Assembly: GCF_024808665.1 (NCBI RefSeq) | Contig: NZ_JANUBZ010000007.1 | Span: 186,001 to 250,000, forward strand | Direction: 5' to 3' | Source of the DNA: Mucilaginibacter empetricola | GTDB lineage: Bacteria > Bacteroidota > Bacteroidia > Sphingobacteriales > Sphingobacteriaceae | DNA length: 64,000 nt | Shown here: positions 1-7,168 of the stretch, piece by piece | How positions within the stretch are numbered: position 1 is the stretch's first letter | How the letters are laid out: each line of letters starts with the position of its first letter | Position numbers and translations under genes: made by a program | Notes under the pieces: generated by a model | What the model was told of the DNA's origin: nothing | What the model saw: only the letters and a program-made list of their open reading frames with translations | Databases searched by the model: none

Positions 1-2
1 AT

Positions 3-1487
3 GCTGCCGCCAGGGCCACCAACCACGATCTGCCTTTAACGACACCCGTTTTGCCGCACGACTCGGTAAAACTGAATATCGCCTGGCATTACGAGCTGGC
101 TACAGGTGCAGGTCGCGAAGGAGTGATTGATTCCAGCACTTTTTATATCGGCTATTTTTATCCCCGCGTTGCCGTTTATGACGACTATAACGGGTGGGAC
201 AAGCTGGAGTTTAATGACCGCCAGGAGTTTTATAACGATTTTAACGATTATACACTCAGCGTTACCGTACCCAAAAACTATCTGGTTTGGGCAACAGGGA
301 CTCTGCAAAATCCTCAGGCTGTTTTACAGCCTGAATACATTGATCGCCTCAACAAATCAATGAGCAGCGATTCGGTTATCCATATTGTAACCCCTGCCGA
401 TTGGGCAAAAAATAATATCACCGTTCAAAACGCCACCAATACCTGGGTATGGAAAGCGAACAATATCAGCGATGTATGTTTAGGCATTAGCAATCATTAT
501 AATTGGGATGCTTCGAGCGTTGTGGTTGATGACGCTGCACATCGCCGGGCCAGTATGCAAGCTGCTTATAATGATAATGCCGCTGATTTTCACCAGGCGG
601 TTAAGTTCGGCACCTTCGCATTAAACTGGTTTTCGCACAGCTGGCCGGGTGTACCCTACCCATTCCCTAAAATGACCGCCTTCCAGGGTTTTGCCGATAT
701 GGAGTTCCCTATGATGGTAAATGACTCGCATGATCCGGATATTGCCGATGCAGAATTGTTGCAGGATCATGAAATGGCACATACCTATTTCCCTTTCTAC
801 ATGGGTATTAACGAAACCAGGTATGGTTATATGGACGAAGGCTGGGCAACAACGTTTGAATATTTTATTAACCAGCAGGAAGTAGGCAAACAACAAGCCG
901 AAGAAAATTACAAAAGATTCCGGGTGGCTGGCTGGATTAATGATCCTTCTGAAAGTGAGGATCTGCCCATCATCACCCCAACAAGCGAGCTGAAAGGTGG
1001 ATATGCACATAACGCCTACGGCAAAGCATCATTAAGTTACCTGGCTTTAAAAGATATGCTGGGTGACGATCTGTTTAAAAAAGCACTGCACACCTATATG
1101 GATAATTGGAACGGCAAGCATCCTATTCCATGGGATTATTTTAACTCGATGAGCAGCGGAGCAGGCAAAAACCTGAACTGGTTTTTTTATAACTGGTTTT
1201 TCACCAATAACTACATCGATCTGGCCGTTAAAAACGTGAGCAAAATTGGCGAGGGTTATAAAATTACTGTTGATAATATTGGTGGCTTTGCTGTTCCGTT
1301 TGATATAAAATTGACTTATAGCGATGGCTCTACGGGCATCATCCATCAAACGCCAGCTGTTTGGGAGGCCAACCAGAAACAAGCGATTATCAACCTAAAA
1401 AACAACAAAACCATTAAATCAATAGTGATTGATGGCGGCATTTTTATGGATGCTGATGTAAGCAACAATAGCTGGACTATTAAATAA
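3..1487 (+). CDS. M1 family metallopeptidase, C-terminal part (cut by left edge)
   Basis: Gluzincin aminopeptidase; family M1 enzymes remove N-terminal residues from peptides, and the Bacteroidota members are usually exported. The frame is open from the first bases of the window, so the N-terminus lies outside; an internal TTG at 51 is not a credible start. The zinc site is complete: HEMAH is encoded at 768-782 and the third ligand Glu follows 18 residues later in the sequence MDEGW, giving the HExxH-x18-E signature. A GFADMEFPMM stretch sits where M1 enzymes carry the substrate-binding GxMEN loop, in a divergent form. The roughly 170 C-terminal residues contain a helical region and a final beta-rich segment. 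It is followed by a hairpin repeat that could terminate it. Substrate cannot be deduced. Confidence 0.88.
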   Translation, partial: AAARATNHDLPLTTPVLPHDSVKLNIAWHYELATGAGREGVIDSSTFYIGYFYPRVAVYDDYNGWDKLEFNDRQEFYNDFNDYTLSVTVPKNYLVWATGTLQNPQAVLQPEYIDRLNKSMSSDSVIHIVTPADWAKNNITVQNATNTWVWKANNISDVCLGISNHYNWDASSVVVDDAAHRRASMQAAYNDNAADFHQAVKFGTFALNWFSHSWPGVPYPFPKMTAFQGFADMEFPMMVNDSHDPDIADAELLQDHEMAHTYFPFYMGINETRYGYMDEGWATTFEYFINQQEVGKQQAEENYKRFRVAGWINDPSESEDLPIITPTSELKGGYAHNAYGKASLSYLALKDMLGDDLFKKALHTYMDNWNGKHPIPWDYFNSMSSGAGKNLNWFFYNWFFTNNYIDLAVKNVSKIGEGYKITVDNIGGFAVPFDIKLTYSDGSTGIIHQTPAVWEANQKQAIINLKNNKTIKSIVIDGGIFMDADVSNNSWTIK

Positions 1488-1501
1488 TTGAGGTCCGTTT
1501 A

Positions 1502-1578
1502 AACTTGCGAGGTTTAATTCGGTGTTGTTTGTTTTTAATGGTCTCATTGAGGGCTACGCCGTTTCCAAACTTTGCAAG
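1502..1578 (+). repeat. Hairpin repeat, long form (copy A), possible terminator
   Basis: The ends of this 77-bp element are inverted (acttgcgaggttt at the left, aaactttgcaagt at the right) and pair fully if G-T wobbles are allowed. A T-run follows the right arm, so it may terminate the M1 peptidase transcript. The interior shares the words tttaattcggtg and ctcattgagggct with the copy at 13520-13597. A short form of the same stem occurs at 5437-5465. Confidence 0.75.
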
Positions 1579-1668
1579 TTTTTTTAAGAGAAAGCTATAC
1601 TTTAAACCAAAGCCCATGATAGCCTATACTAATGAGATATAAAGCAATTAAAATTCTTAAATTTGCAT

Positions 1669-1866
1669 ATGGAAACATTAATCATGCACCCAAAAAGTAA
1701 AGAGCAGCTTTTAGCACTGAAGGCTATTGCGAAGGCATGGAAAATAAGTGTTGAAATAAGCCCGTACGATCCGGATTTTGTAGCGATGATAAAAAAGGCT
1801 GAAAAAACGGGTAACTATAAAGAAATTGATCCAAATGATGTATGGGGCAGTTTAAACTTAAAATAG
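1669..1866 (+). CDS. DUF2683-like antitoxin of a YoeB-type module
   Basis: This 65-residue acidic/basic protein precedes and overlaps a YoeB-like toxin by 25 bases in a different frame, the usual arrangement of type II antitoxin then toxin. The start METLIMHPKSKEQLLALKAI resembles the DUF2683 small antitoxins of Bacteroidota, with a helical N-terminal half and an extended C-terminus that would wrap the toxin. The ATG at 1669 is preferred to a TTG at 1663. A TAAATTTG box (1658-1665) lies only three bases upstream, so transcription may begin almost at the start codon. Known antitoxins of this class neutralise the toxin and repress their own operon; no operator was identified. The family assignment is by recall of sequence pattern. 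Confidence 0.75.
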   Translation: METLIMHPKSKEQLLALKAIAKAWKISVEISPYDPDFVAMIKKAEKTGNYKEIDPNDVWGSLNLK

Positions 1867-2123
1867 AAGCCTTAGCCGAATTACATCTAAGAAAGCATTT
1901 TAAATCGGGCGATAAAGGAAGTATTAAAAAAATCGAAAAAATACTGCTTGAACTATCTGAAACTCCATATGCCGGAATCGGAAATCCCGAACCTTTGAAA
2001 TATGAACTTACCGGATTTTGGTCGAGAAAAATAAATCAAAAAGACAGACTTATTTATAAGGTCGAAGAAGACATTGTAACAGTATTTGTCATATCTGCCA
2101 TGGGCCACTATGGTCAGAAATAG
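1842..2123 (+). CDS. YoeB/Txe-family mRNA endonuclease toxin
   Basis: This 93-residue protein matches the Txe/YoeB family in length and motifs. The segment NPEPLKYELTGFWSRKI, followed by DRLIYKV and a C-terminal GHYGQK, reproduces the order of the catalytic residues of YoeB (Glu, Arg, and a His-Tyr near the end). YoeB toxins bind the ribosomal A site and cleave mRNA during translation. The start overlaps the end of the antitoxin gene, implying translational coupling. All key residues are present and the frame is clean, so this module appears functional, unlike the two PIN modules elsewhere in the window. Confidence 0.88.
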   Translation: MGQFKLKIEALAELHLRKHFKSGDKGSIKKIEKILLELSETPYAGIGNPEPLKYELTGFWSRKINQKDRLIYKVEEDIVTVFVISAMGHYGQK

Positions 2124-2221
2124 AATCTTTAAAACAATTTTAAAGTTATAAATCCACAATTGTTTAACATTGCTATTTTTACACAGAATTTACGTAGGCA
2201 ATTATAAACACGCTATTATCC

Positions 2222-2683
2222 ATGGTCATTATTAAAAATCACGCAGAGTTTGAGGCTTTATTAGGTAAGGAAATAGGTATTTCCGGCTGGCATACCATTA
2301 CCCAACAGCAAATAAACCAGTTTGCCGAAGCTACTATTGACCACCAATGGATACATACCGACGAAGAACGTGCAAAAACCGAGAGTCCGTTTAAGGCAAC
2401 TATTGCTCATGGCTATTTAACCGTGTCGCTGTTGCCCTATTTCTGGCACCAGATAGCAGATGTACAAAACCTGAAGATGCAGATTAACTACAGCATCGAA
2501 AATATCCGGTTTGCCCAGCCGGTACTGGTAAATAGCAAAGTGCGTTTACATGCAAAGCTGGATGCAATTGTTAACCTGCGCGGTATTACCAAAGCTACCA
2601 TTGGCGTTACTATGGAAATTGAAGATCAAAAGAAACCCGCTTATACCGGCCAGGTTGTGTTTTTGTATCATTTTAATGATTAA
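2222..2683 (+). CDS. MaoC-like (R)-specific enoyl-CoA hydratase
   Basis: The 153-residue length and hot-dog fold pattern fit the MaoC dehydratase family, which hydrates trans-2-enoyl-CoA to (R)-3-hydroxyacyl-CoA. The hydratase motif is present: DHQWIHTDEERA followed by PFKATIAHGYLTVSL, carrying the catalytic Asp and His of the family's D-x4-H element and the substrate-tunnel glycine. Soluble, no signal peptide. The gene stands alone, 98 bases after yoeB and followed by word-like low-complexity DNA from its stop codon onward. Whether it feeds beta-oxidation or another acyl-CoA pathway cannot be told from context. Confidence 0.88.
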   Translation: MVIIKNHAEFEALLGKEIGISGWHTITQQQINQFAEATIDHQWIHTDEERAKTESPFKATIAHGYLTVSLLPYFWHQIADVQNLKMQINYSIENIRFAQPVLVNSKVRLHAKLDAIVNLRGITKATIGVTMEIEDQKKPAYTGQVVFLYHFND

Positions 2684-2735
2684 ATTGGTTGATTAAGTTA
2701 GATTTGGTTGATTGGGTGAGTAGTTGTTTTATCGG
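2684..2735. repeat. Word-like low-complexity DNA
   Basis: Directly after the MaoC stop codon the sequence repeats the words ttggttgattaagt and ggttgattgggtgag with variation. Related words occur at 37081-37205 and, in reverse orientation, at 39037-39097. No coding potential. Confidence 0.5.
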
Positions 2736-2809
2736 TATTAATTAAAAAGGACTCGGTTCATACAATTGCCATAAACTAAATCTTTACAATCGTTCCACAA
2801 GCCATACTG

Positions 2810-2817
2810 TACTTTTG
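2810..2817 (+). promoter_or_regulatory. Candidate -7 box for the LLM oxidoreductase gene
   Basis: TACTTTTG matches the Bacteroidota -7 consensus TAnnTTTG and ends 15 bases before the ATG at 2833. The -33 element is weak: TTTA sits 23 bases upstream. Confidence 0.4.
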
Positions 2818-2832
2818 TGTTTTTACTATCGT

Positions 2833-3843
2833 ATGAACACAAAAAATATTCGCCTCAGTGTATTGGATCAATCACCCATACGCAAAGGTGTTACAGCAGA
2901 GCAAGCAGTTAAAGAAACTATTGAGCTGGCAAAATATACCGATCAATTAGGCTATACCCGCTTTTGGGTATCTGAACATCATAATACCGGCAGTTTGGCA
3001 GGTTCAACTCCCGAAGTGCTGATGGCTCACCTGGCCGGGCAAACAAAAAACATCCGCATAGGTTCGGGCGGGGTGATGATGCCCAACCATAGCGCCTTAA
3101 AAGTTGCCGAAAACTTCAGGATGCTGGAAGCGCTTTTTCCGGGTCGCATTGATCTGGGGATGGGCCGCGCGCCGGGTACCGACAGGCTTACAGCCTCAAT
3201 GCTTAACCCATCAAACCAGTTCCGCGAGCAGGATTTTATTGAACAATTATATGATCTGAACAACTTTTTCCATGATCGTGGCGAACCGGGCACACCCATG
3301 GCAAAAATACGGGCCATACCTCAAGTGCAAACCGTGCCTGCTATGTGGTTGCTGAGCTCCAGTGGTGAAAGCGGCATCTTTGCGGCTCATTTCGGCATGG
3401 GCTTATCCTTCGCTCATTTTATAAACCCCAATGGCGGTCCCGAAGCAGTAGCAGCATATCGGGCACGTTTTCAACCATCTGAAGACTTACCAGAAGCCAA
3501 GGCCAACCTGGCTATTTTTGTTTTTTGCAGCGAAGACGAAGAAAAGATTTTTCAGCATCAGGCGCTGATGGATTATCGGTTTACCCAGTTTGAAAAAGGC
3601 GCCGGCATTGTACCTGTTGGTTATGACGATATTAAAGATGTTATTTACTCAGATGCAGAACAAGGCAGGATATTGCACAACCGAAAAAGAGTGATTACCG
3701 GAACACCTGCTCAAATGAAACAAAAACTAACCAAGCTTGCAGAAGATTATCAGGTTGACGAAATTGTTTGCGTTACCATTACCGAAAGCTTTGAAGACCG
3801 GTTAACATCCTATAGACTTTTGGCGAAACAGTTTTTGAGTTAA
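2833..3843 (+). CDS. LLM-class flavin-dependent oxidoreductase
   Basis: A bacterial luciferase-like TIM-barrel monooxygenase of 336 residues that would use reduced FMN supplied by a partner reductase. The beginning (LSVLDQSPIRKG), the segment TRFWVSEHHN and the segment FPGRIDLGMGRAPGTD are characteristic of the single-subunit group often annotated as MsnO8-like. The ATG at 2833 gives the family-typical start MNTKNIRLSV; an upstream TTG at 2815 would add six unlikely residues. The 3' end overlaps by four bases the restored end of a decayed PIN toxin gene on the other strand. Substrate is unknown; this group is commonly found without a conserved partner. Confidence 0.88.
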   Translation: MNTKNIRLSVLDQSPIRKGVTAEQAVKETIELAKYTDQLGYTRFWVSEHHNTGSLAGSTPEVLMAHLAGQTKNIRIGSGGVMMPNHSALKVAENFRMLEALFPGRIDLGMGRAPGTDRLTASMLNPSNQFREQDFIEQLYDLNNFFHDRGEPGTPMAKIRAIPQVQTVPAMWLLSSSGESGIFAAHFGMGLSFAHFINPNGGPEAVAAYRARFQPSEDLPEAKANLAIFVFCSEDEEKIFQHQALMDYRFTQFEKGAGIVPVGYDDIKDVIYSDAEQGRILHNRKRVITGTPAQMKQKLTKLAEDYQVDEIVCVTITESFEDRLTSYRLLAKQFLS

Positions 3844-4248
3844 AAACGCTGAAGAAAATCAGATGGTGATAAAACAGGTATATCTTCAAACGGGGTTCAA
3901 AATAAGCAAATCCTGATCACCACTGACAATACAGGAAGCTTCTGCGGCAAAGGCAAGTTCAAGAAACTTATTGTCTTTAGGATCGCGACATGTAGTTATT
4001 TTTCCCAACGGCTCTATTGCGAATGCATTGGTAATAATGTTTTCAATAAAGGCAATTCTTATTTCCAGCTAGACATATTTTTCAAATTTTGGTCTTGAAA
4101 AAACTTCAAAATATTCTGCTGCAATTTCAGACGAGATTAGTAACGTTCCCGTTTCTCTGGCTTTTATCAAAGCTCGTCCCGGGATCGATTTCTCATTCAT
4201 CAAAGCACTCAATATGGTATTGGTATCAAATACCCAAAACCTATGCAT
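3840..4248 (-). pseudogene. PIN-domain toxin (COG1569-like), inactivated by a stop and a frameshift
   Basis: Read on the minus strand from the ATG at 4248, the sequence encodes MHRFWVFDTNTILSALMNEK, the typical PIN start with the first catalytic Asp. After 59 codons there is a TAG (4069-4071). The same frame continues past it with family-typical sequence, including CRDPKDNKFLELAFA (a PIN acidic motif) and SGDQDLLILNP. A second lesion follows: the C-run at 3892-3895 has one base too many. Skipping one base restores FEDIPVLSPSDFLQRF and a stop at 3840. With both lesions ignored the protein would be about 136 residues, a normal length. PIN toxins are Mg-dependent RNases; this one cannot be made intact. 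Its antitoxin upstream is also damaged. Confidence 0.88.
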
Positions 4249-4473
4249 CGTCCTTTAATAAGTCATCAAGTTTGCTTTCTGTTAAACCATTGGCCGGGCT
4301 TCGGCGGTGGCCTTTTTCATAATAGCAAAAAGTTGCTCATTCGCAGATTTCTCGCTAAAAAAATCACTTAGCCACGCATTTATATAAATTTCGGCTTTTC
4401 GTTTTGCATCCGAATCTGCTTTTTCAAAAGCACGGGCAATATATGGTGGAACCGGAATTGATATATTTTCCAT
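4241..4473 (-). pseudogene. Antitoxin of the PIN module, C-terminus frameshifted
   Basis: The minus-strand frame from the ATG at 4473 gives a 63-residue product starting MENISIPVPPYIARAFEKAD and ending prematurely at 4282 with EARPMV. One missing base within about 4292-4298 explains this: in the next frame the sequence continues ANGLTESKLDDLLKDDA and stops at 4241. That restored stop overlaps the PIN start codon (4246-4248), the close toxin-antitoxin overlap expected of such an operon. The restored length is about 77 residues. The acidic C-terminal tail lost here is the part that usually contacts the toxin, so the truncated 63-residue protein may still bind DNA but probably not the toxin. Confidence 0.78.
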
Positions 4474-4622
4474 TTTAATCAGATTACGCTAATTCAAATA
4501 TACAAAATTAAAAACACCCAAAAAATCAACCTTTTGTAATATAGGCTTCGCATTTTCGTTACATTACTAGTTCAATACAGCACCCTGTTTTTAGTTTTTC
4601 GTCGCTCCAATTATTTTAATTG

Positions 4623-4630
4623 TATCTTTG
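4623..4630 (+). promoter_or_regulatory. Candidate -7 box for the desaturase gene
   Basis: TATCTTTG fits TAnnTTTG and lies 44 bases before the GTG start at 4675. A T-rich patch near 4595-4599 is the only -33 candidate and is poor. Confidence 0.4.
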
Positions 4631-4674
4631 ACGCAGATTATAAGCAGTTTATTTTCCTTTTATATAGTACCCTA

Positions 4675-5409
4675 GTGATTATTTTAATATTCTTTTTAGC
4701 ACACTGGTTTCTTTCCTTATTCTTCCAAACGTTTTATCTGCATCGCTACGCTTCTCATAAAATGTTCAGCACCAATAAGTTTAACGAACGCATTTTTCAC
4801 CTGCTCACCTTCATTTGTCAGGGATCATCATTTTTAAATCCGCGTGCCTATGCTATTATGCACCGCGAGCATCATGCCTACAGCGATACCGAAAAAGACC
4901 CGCATTCTCCTTATTTTTTCAGAGATGTGTTTCAAATGATGTGGCGCACGGCCTTAAGTTATAAGCTTTACGAAAAACGTTTAAAAGAACCCGAAGCGCA
5001 ATTCAAAGGCAATTACCCCGAGTGGCGCCTGTTGGACTATTGGGGATCAACATTCGTTTCGCGCATTACATTTGGCTTGCTGTATGTGGCCTTTTACATA
5101 TTTTTTGCTACCCATTGGTGGATGTTCCTGTTGTTACCTATTCATTTTATGATGGGGCCTATACACGGTGCAATTGTAAACTGGTGTGGACATAAATATG
5201 GTTACGCCAATTTTGATAATAACGACAAATCAAAAAACACCACCCCGTTCGACTTTTTTATGCTGGGTGAATTGTTTCAGAATAATCACCATAAACGTCC
5301 TAACAACGCCAATTTTGCAGCCAAATGGTTTGAGTTTGATCCGGTTTACCCGATCATGAAATTCATGCACTTTATACGGCTGATAAAATTGCGCGAAGCA
5401 TATTTGTAA
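4675..5409 (+). CDS. Acyl-CoA desaturase (membrane di-iron fatty acid desaturase)
   Basis: This integral membrane desaturase introduces a double bond into an acyl chain using a di-iron centre ligated by histidine clusters. All clusters are visible: HRYASH (His23 and His28), HREHH (His63, 66, 67), a NWCGHKYG motif and QNNHHKRPNN near residue 205. Hydrophobic segments near residues 1-20 and 140-165 would anchor it. At 244 residues it is shorter than many stearoyl-CoA desaturases but normal for the compact bacterial group. No in-frame ATG exists upstream, so GTG at 4675 is the likely start. It is monocistronic, with a hairpin terminator after it, and probably tunes membrane fluidity. Confidence 0.88.
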   Translation: MIILIFFLAHWFLSLFFQTFYLHRYASHKMFSTNKFNERIFHLLTFICQGSSFLNPRAYAIMHREHHAYSDTEKDPHSPYFFRDVFQMMWRTALSYKLYEKRLKEPEAQFKGNYPEWRLLDYWGSTFVSRITFGLLYVAFYIFFATHWWMFLLLPIHFMMGPIHGAIVNWCGHKYGYANFDNNDKSKNTTPFDFFMLGELFQNNHHKRPNNANFAAKWFEFDPVYPIMKFMHFIRLIKLREAYL

Positions 5410-5436
5410 CAGTAAATAGATTTACCTTCAAGATAG

Positions 5437-5470
5437 ACTTGCGAAGTTTTAAAAACTTCGCAAGTTTTTT
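5437..5470 (+). terminator. Rho-independent terminator; short form of the hairpin repeat (copy C)
   Basis: Perfect 11-bp arms, acttgcgaagt and acttcgcaagt (5437-5465), are separated by seven A/T bases and followed by a T-run. This is the terminal stem of the long repeats at 1502-1578 and 13520-13597 without their interior. It sits between convergent genes and could serve both strands. Confidence 0.8.
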
Positions 5471-5503
5471 TATGCCTAATCTCTTATCTCCAACCTCTAA
5501 CCA

Positions 5504-6139
5504 CTAAAATCGACTTTTATAATCCACAATACTTAATTGTTCGTCGCTGAAATTGTATTCATGTTCCTGGTTGGAACAGATAATGGTTAAGCGGTTTTGG
5601 GCAAATTTTTGAACCAGACTCAAATACCAGTCAACACCTTGCAGGTCTAAATTGGAAGTAGGTTCATCCAGCATCAGCATGGGCGTATCTGCACAAAAAG
5701 CCAGCGCCAGTTTTAGCCGCTGTTTCATGCCCGATGAAAAATACCTGATCATTTTATTTTTACTGCCTGGCATGGCCAATAAATCAATAATGGTTTCTTT
5801 ATCTATACCGGCTTTATAAGGTTTAAACTTGAAATGAAAGTCAATCATTTCGGCCAGCGTAAATTCTTCAATCAGCTCCAGGTATGGCGCAGCCAGGCTT
5901 AAATGCTGATAAACATCTTCGGCCTCAACGGACTTTTCATTAAAAGAGTAAGAGATTTTACCTACTGACGGTGCCAAACTACCATTTAAGACCTGTAGCA
6001 AAGTTGATTTTCCCGATCCATTCGGACCAAGGATGGCGTAAAGTTTCCCGCTAACAAAAGTACGATCTACGCCCCTGAATATCCATTCGCGGTTAAAACG
6101 CCTTCCAATATTTTCGAGGGTGATGGTCATTTGGTTCAT
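5504..6139 (-). CDS. ABC transporter ATP-binding protein
   Basis: This 211-residue nucleotide-binding subunit powers an ABC transporter whose membrane partner is not adjacent. The Walker A motif is GPNGSGKST (residues 38-46), the signature is FSSGMKQRLKLALA (about 132-145) and Walker B is MLMLDEPTSNLD. The usual switch His region reads IICSNQEHEYN, so the H-loop is divergent. The compact size and single domain resemble CcmA-like or simple exporter ATPases. It lies on the same strand downstream of lpxA, but 243 bases with several hairpins separate them, so co-transcription is uncertain. Word-like low-complexity DNA abuts its stop codon. Confidence 0.85.
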   Translation of the reverse strand: MNQMTITLENIGRRFNREWIFRGVDRTFVSGKLYAILGPNGSGKSTLLQVLNGSLAPSVGKISYSFNEKSVEAEDVYQHLSLAAPYLELIEEFTLAEMIDFHFKFKPYKAGIDKETIIDLLAMPGSKNKMIRYFSSGMKQRLKLALAFCADTPMLMLDEPTSNLDLQGVDWYLSLVQKFAQNRLTIICSNQEHEYNFSDEQLSIVDYKSRF

Positions 6140-6214
6140 GGCCTATGGTTGATAGTTCATAGTAAGGGTAATTTATGATGATAGTTCATAGAAAACCAGA
6201 CAAGTTTGCTTGCC

Positions 6215-6346
6215 TTTGTTGGTGTTGTCACCGACAAACCGCGGGGCTTTATACTCCATACAAGCTTTACGTTACCTGTTGGTGACAACACCAACAGGGG
6301 CATAGAAAAGCTTCTCCATAGCGATGGGTTTTAAACCCATCGCTAT
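6215..6346. repeat. Cluster of three palindromes between lpxA and the ABC gene
   Basis: Hairpin 1 is at 6215-6239 and hairpin 2 at 6275-6298 (arms cctgttggtg and caccaacagg, perfect). The two also pair with each other through 16-bp arms (6217-6232 with 6281-6296). Hairpin 3 (6318-6346) has 14-bp perfect arms, atagcgatgggttt and aaacccatcgctat. Between them the 15-mer catagaaaagcttct (6301-6315) recurs exactly at 41830-41844. This is probably an intergenic repeat composite with terminator activity after lpxA. Confidence 0.65.
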
Positions 6347-6382
6347 ATTGGGCTCTTCCATGAACCATCATCCATGAACTAA

Positions 6383-7168
6383 TTACGAATTTCCAAATCC
6401 CTTCATGATACCACGCTGCGAGTTTTGAACAAAGTTGATGATCTCATCACGTTCAATAGTTGGGTTAAACTCAGCTTCAATAATATCAAGGGCTTTGGTA
6501 ATGTTATATTTTTTCAGGAATATAATACGGTAAATTTCCTGTATCTCGTTAATGGTTGCTGCAGTAAAGCCTCTTCTGCGCAAACCAACCGAGTTTATGC
6601 CGATGTACGACAATGGCTCACGACCAGCTTTGGTAAACGGAGGAACATCCTTACGTACCAATGAACCACCGGATATCATGCTATGTGCGCCAATTTCAAC
6701 AAACTGGTGAACGGCTGATGTACCGCCTATAAAAGCATAGTCATATACATTAATGTGGCCGGCAAGCTGTACAGAGTTGGCAATAATCACATTGTCGCCA
6801 ATCACACAGTCGTGTGCAACGTGCACGTAGGCCATCAGCAGGCAATTGCTGCCTATGGTGGTGGTATTTTTATCTAAAGCAGTACCACGGTTTAAGGTAA
6901 CGCATTCGCGGATGATGGTATTATCGCCAACAGATACGGTACTTTGCTCACCACGGTATTTTAAATCCTGTGGAGGTGCGGAAATTACTGCCCCTGGAAA
7001 AATACGGCAGTTTTTGCCTATCCTCGCTCCGTCCATTATGGTGCTGTTTGAACCTATCCAGGTTCCTTCGCCAACTTCCACATCTTTATGTATGGTAACA
7101 AATGGTTCAATTACCACGTTATCGGCTATTTTAGCCTGTGGATGTATGTATGCTAATGGTTGGATCAT
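6383..7168 (-). CDS. lpxA: UDP-N-acetylglucosamine O-acyltransferase
   Basis: LpxA catalyses the first step of lipid A synthesis, transferring a 3-hydroxyacyl chain from ACP to UDP-GlcNAc in the cytoplasm. The 261-residue protein has the family's left-handed beta-helix hexapeptide repeats through about residue 190 (for example IGSNSTIMDGARIGKNCRI) and the helical C-terminal domain. The catalytic-His region AYVHVAHDCVIGDN is intact, as is the start IHPQAKIADNVVI. The start codon overlaps the lpxC/fabZ stop by four bases, implying coupled translation. It is the last gene of the lpxD, lpxC/fabZ, lpxA operon, the usual Bacteroidota order. Confidence 0.96.
   Translation of the reverse strand: MIQPLAYIHPQAKIADNVVIEPFVTIHKDVEVGEGTWIGSNSTIMDGARIGKNCRIFPGAVISAPPQDLKYRGEQSTVSVGDNTIIRECVTLNRGTALDKNTTTIGSNCLLMAYVHVAHDCVIGDNVIIANSVQLAGHINVYDYAFIGGTSAVHQFVEIGAHSMISGGSLVRKDVPPFTKAGREPLSYIGINSVGLRRRGFTAATINEIQEIYRIIFLKKYNITKALDIIEAEFNPTIERDEIINFVQNSQRGIMKGFGNS

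Noticed and set aside
36..308. Minus-strand open frame opposite the M1 peptidase, and many similar antisense frames elsewhere
   Set aside because: They lie inside strong coding sequence on the other strand, have no recognisable domains and use improbable amino acid mixes.
1502..1578. Insertion sequence remnant
   Set aside because: The element is 77 bp, has no transposase coding remnant and no obvious target duplication. A small non-autonomous repeat is the better description.
3840..4248. Programmed frameshift or stop-codon readthrough to make an active PIN toxin
   Set aside because: The gene would need both readthrough of a TAG and a frameshift, with no slippery site or downstream structure seen, and the antitoxin is also frameshifted. 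Decay is simpler.
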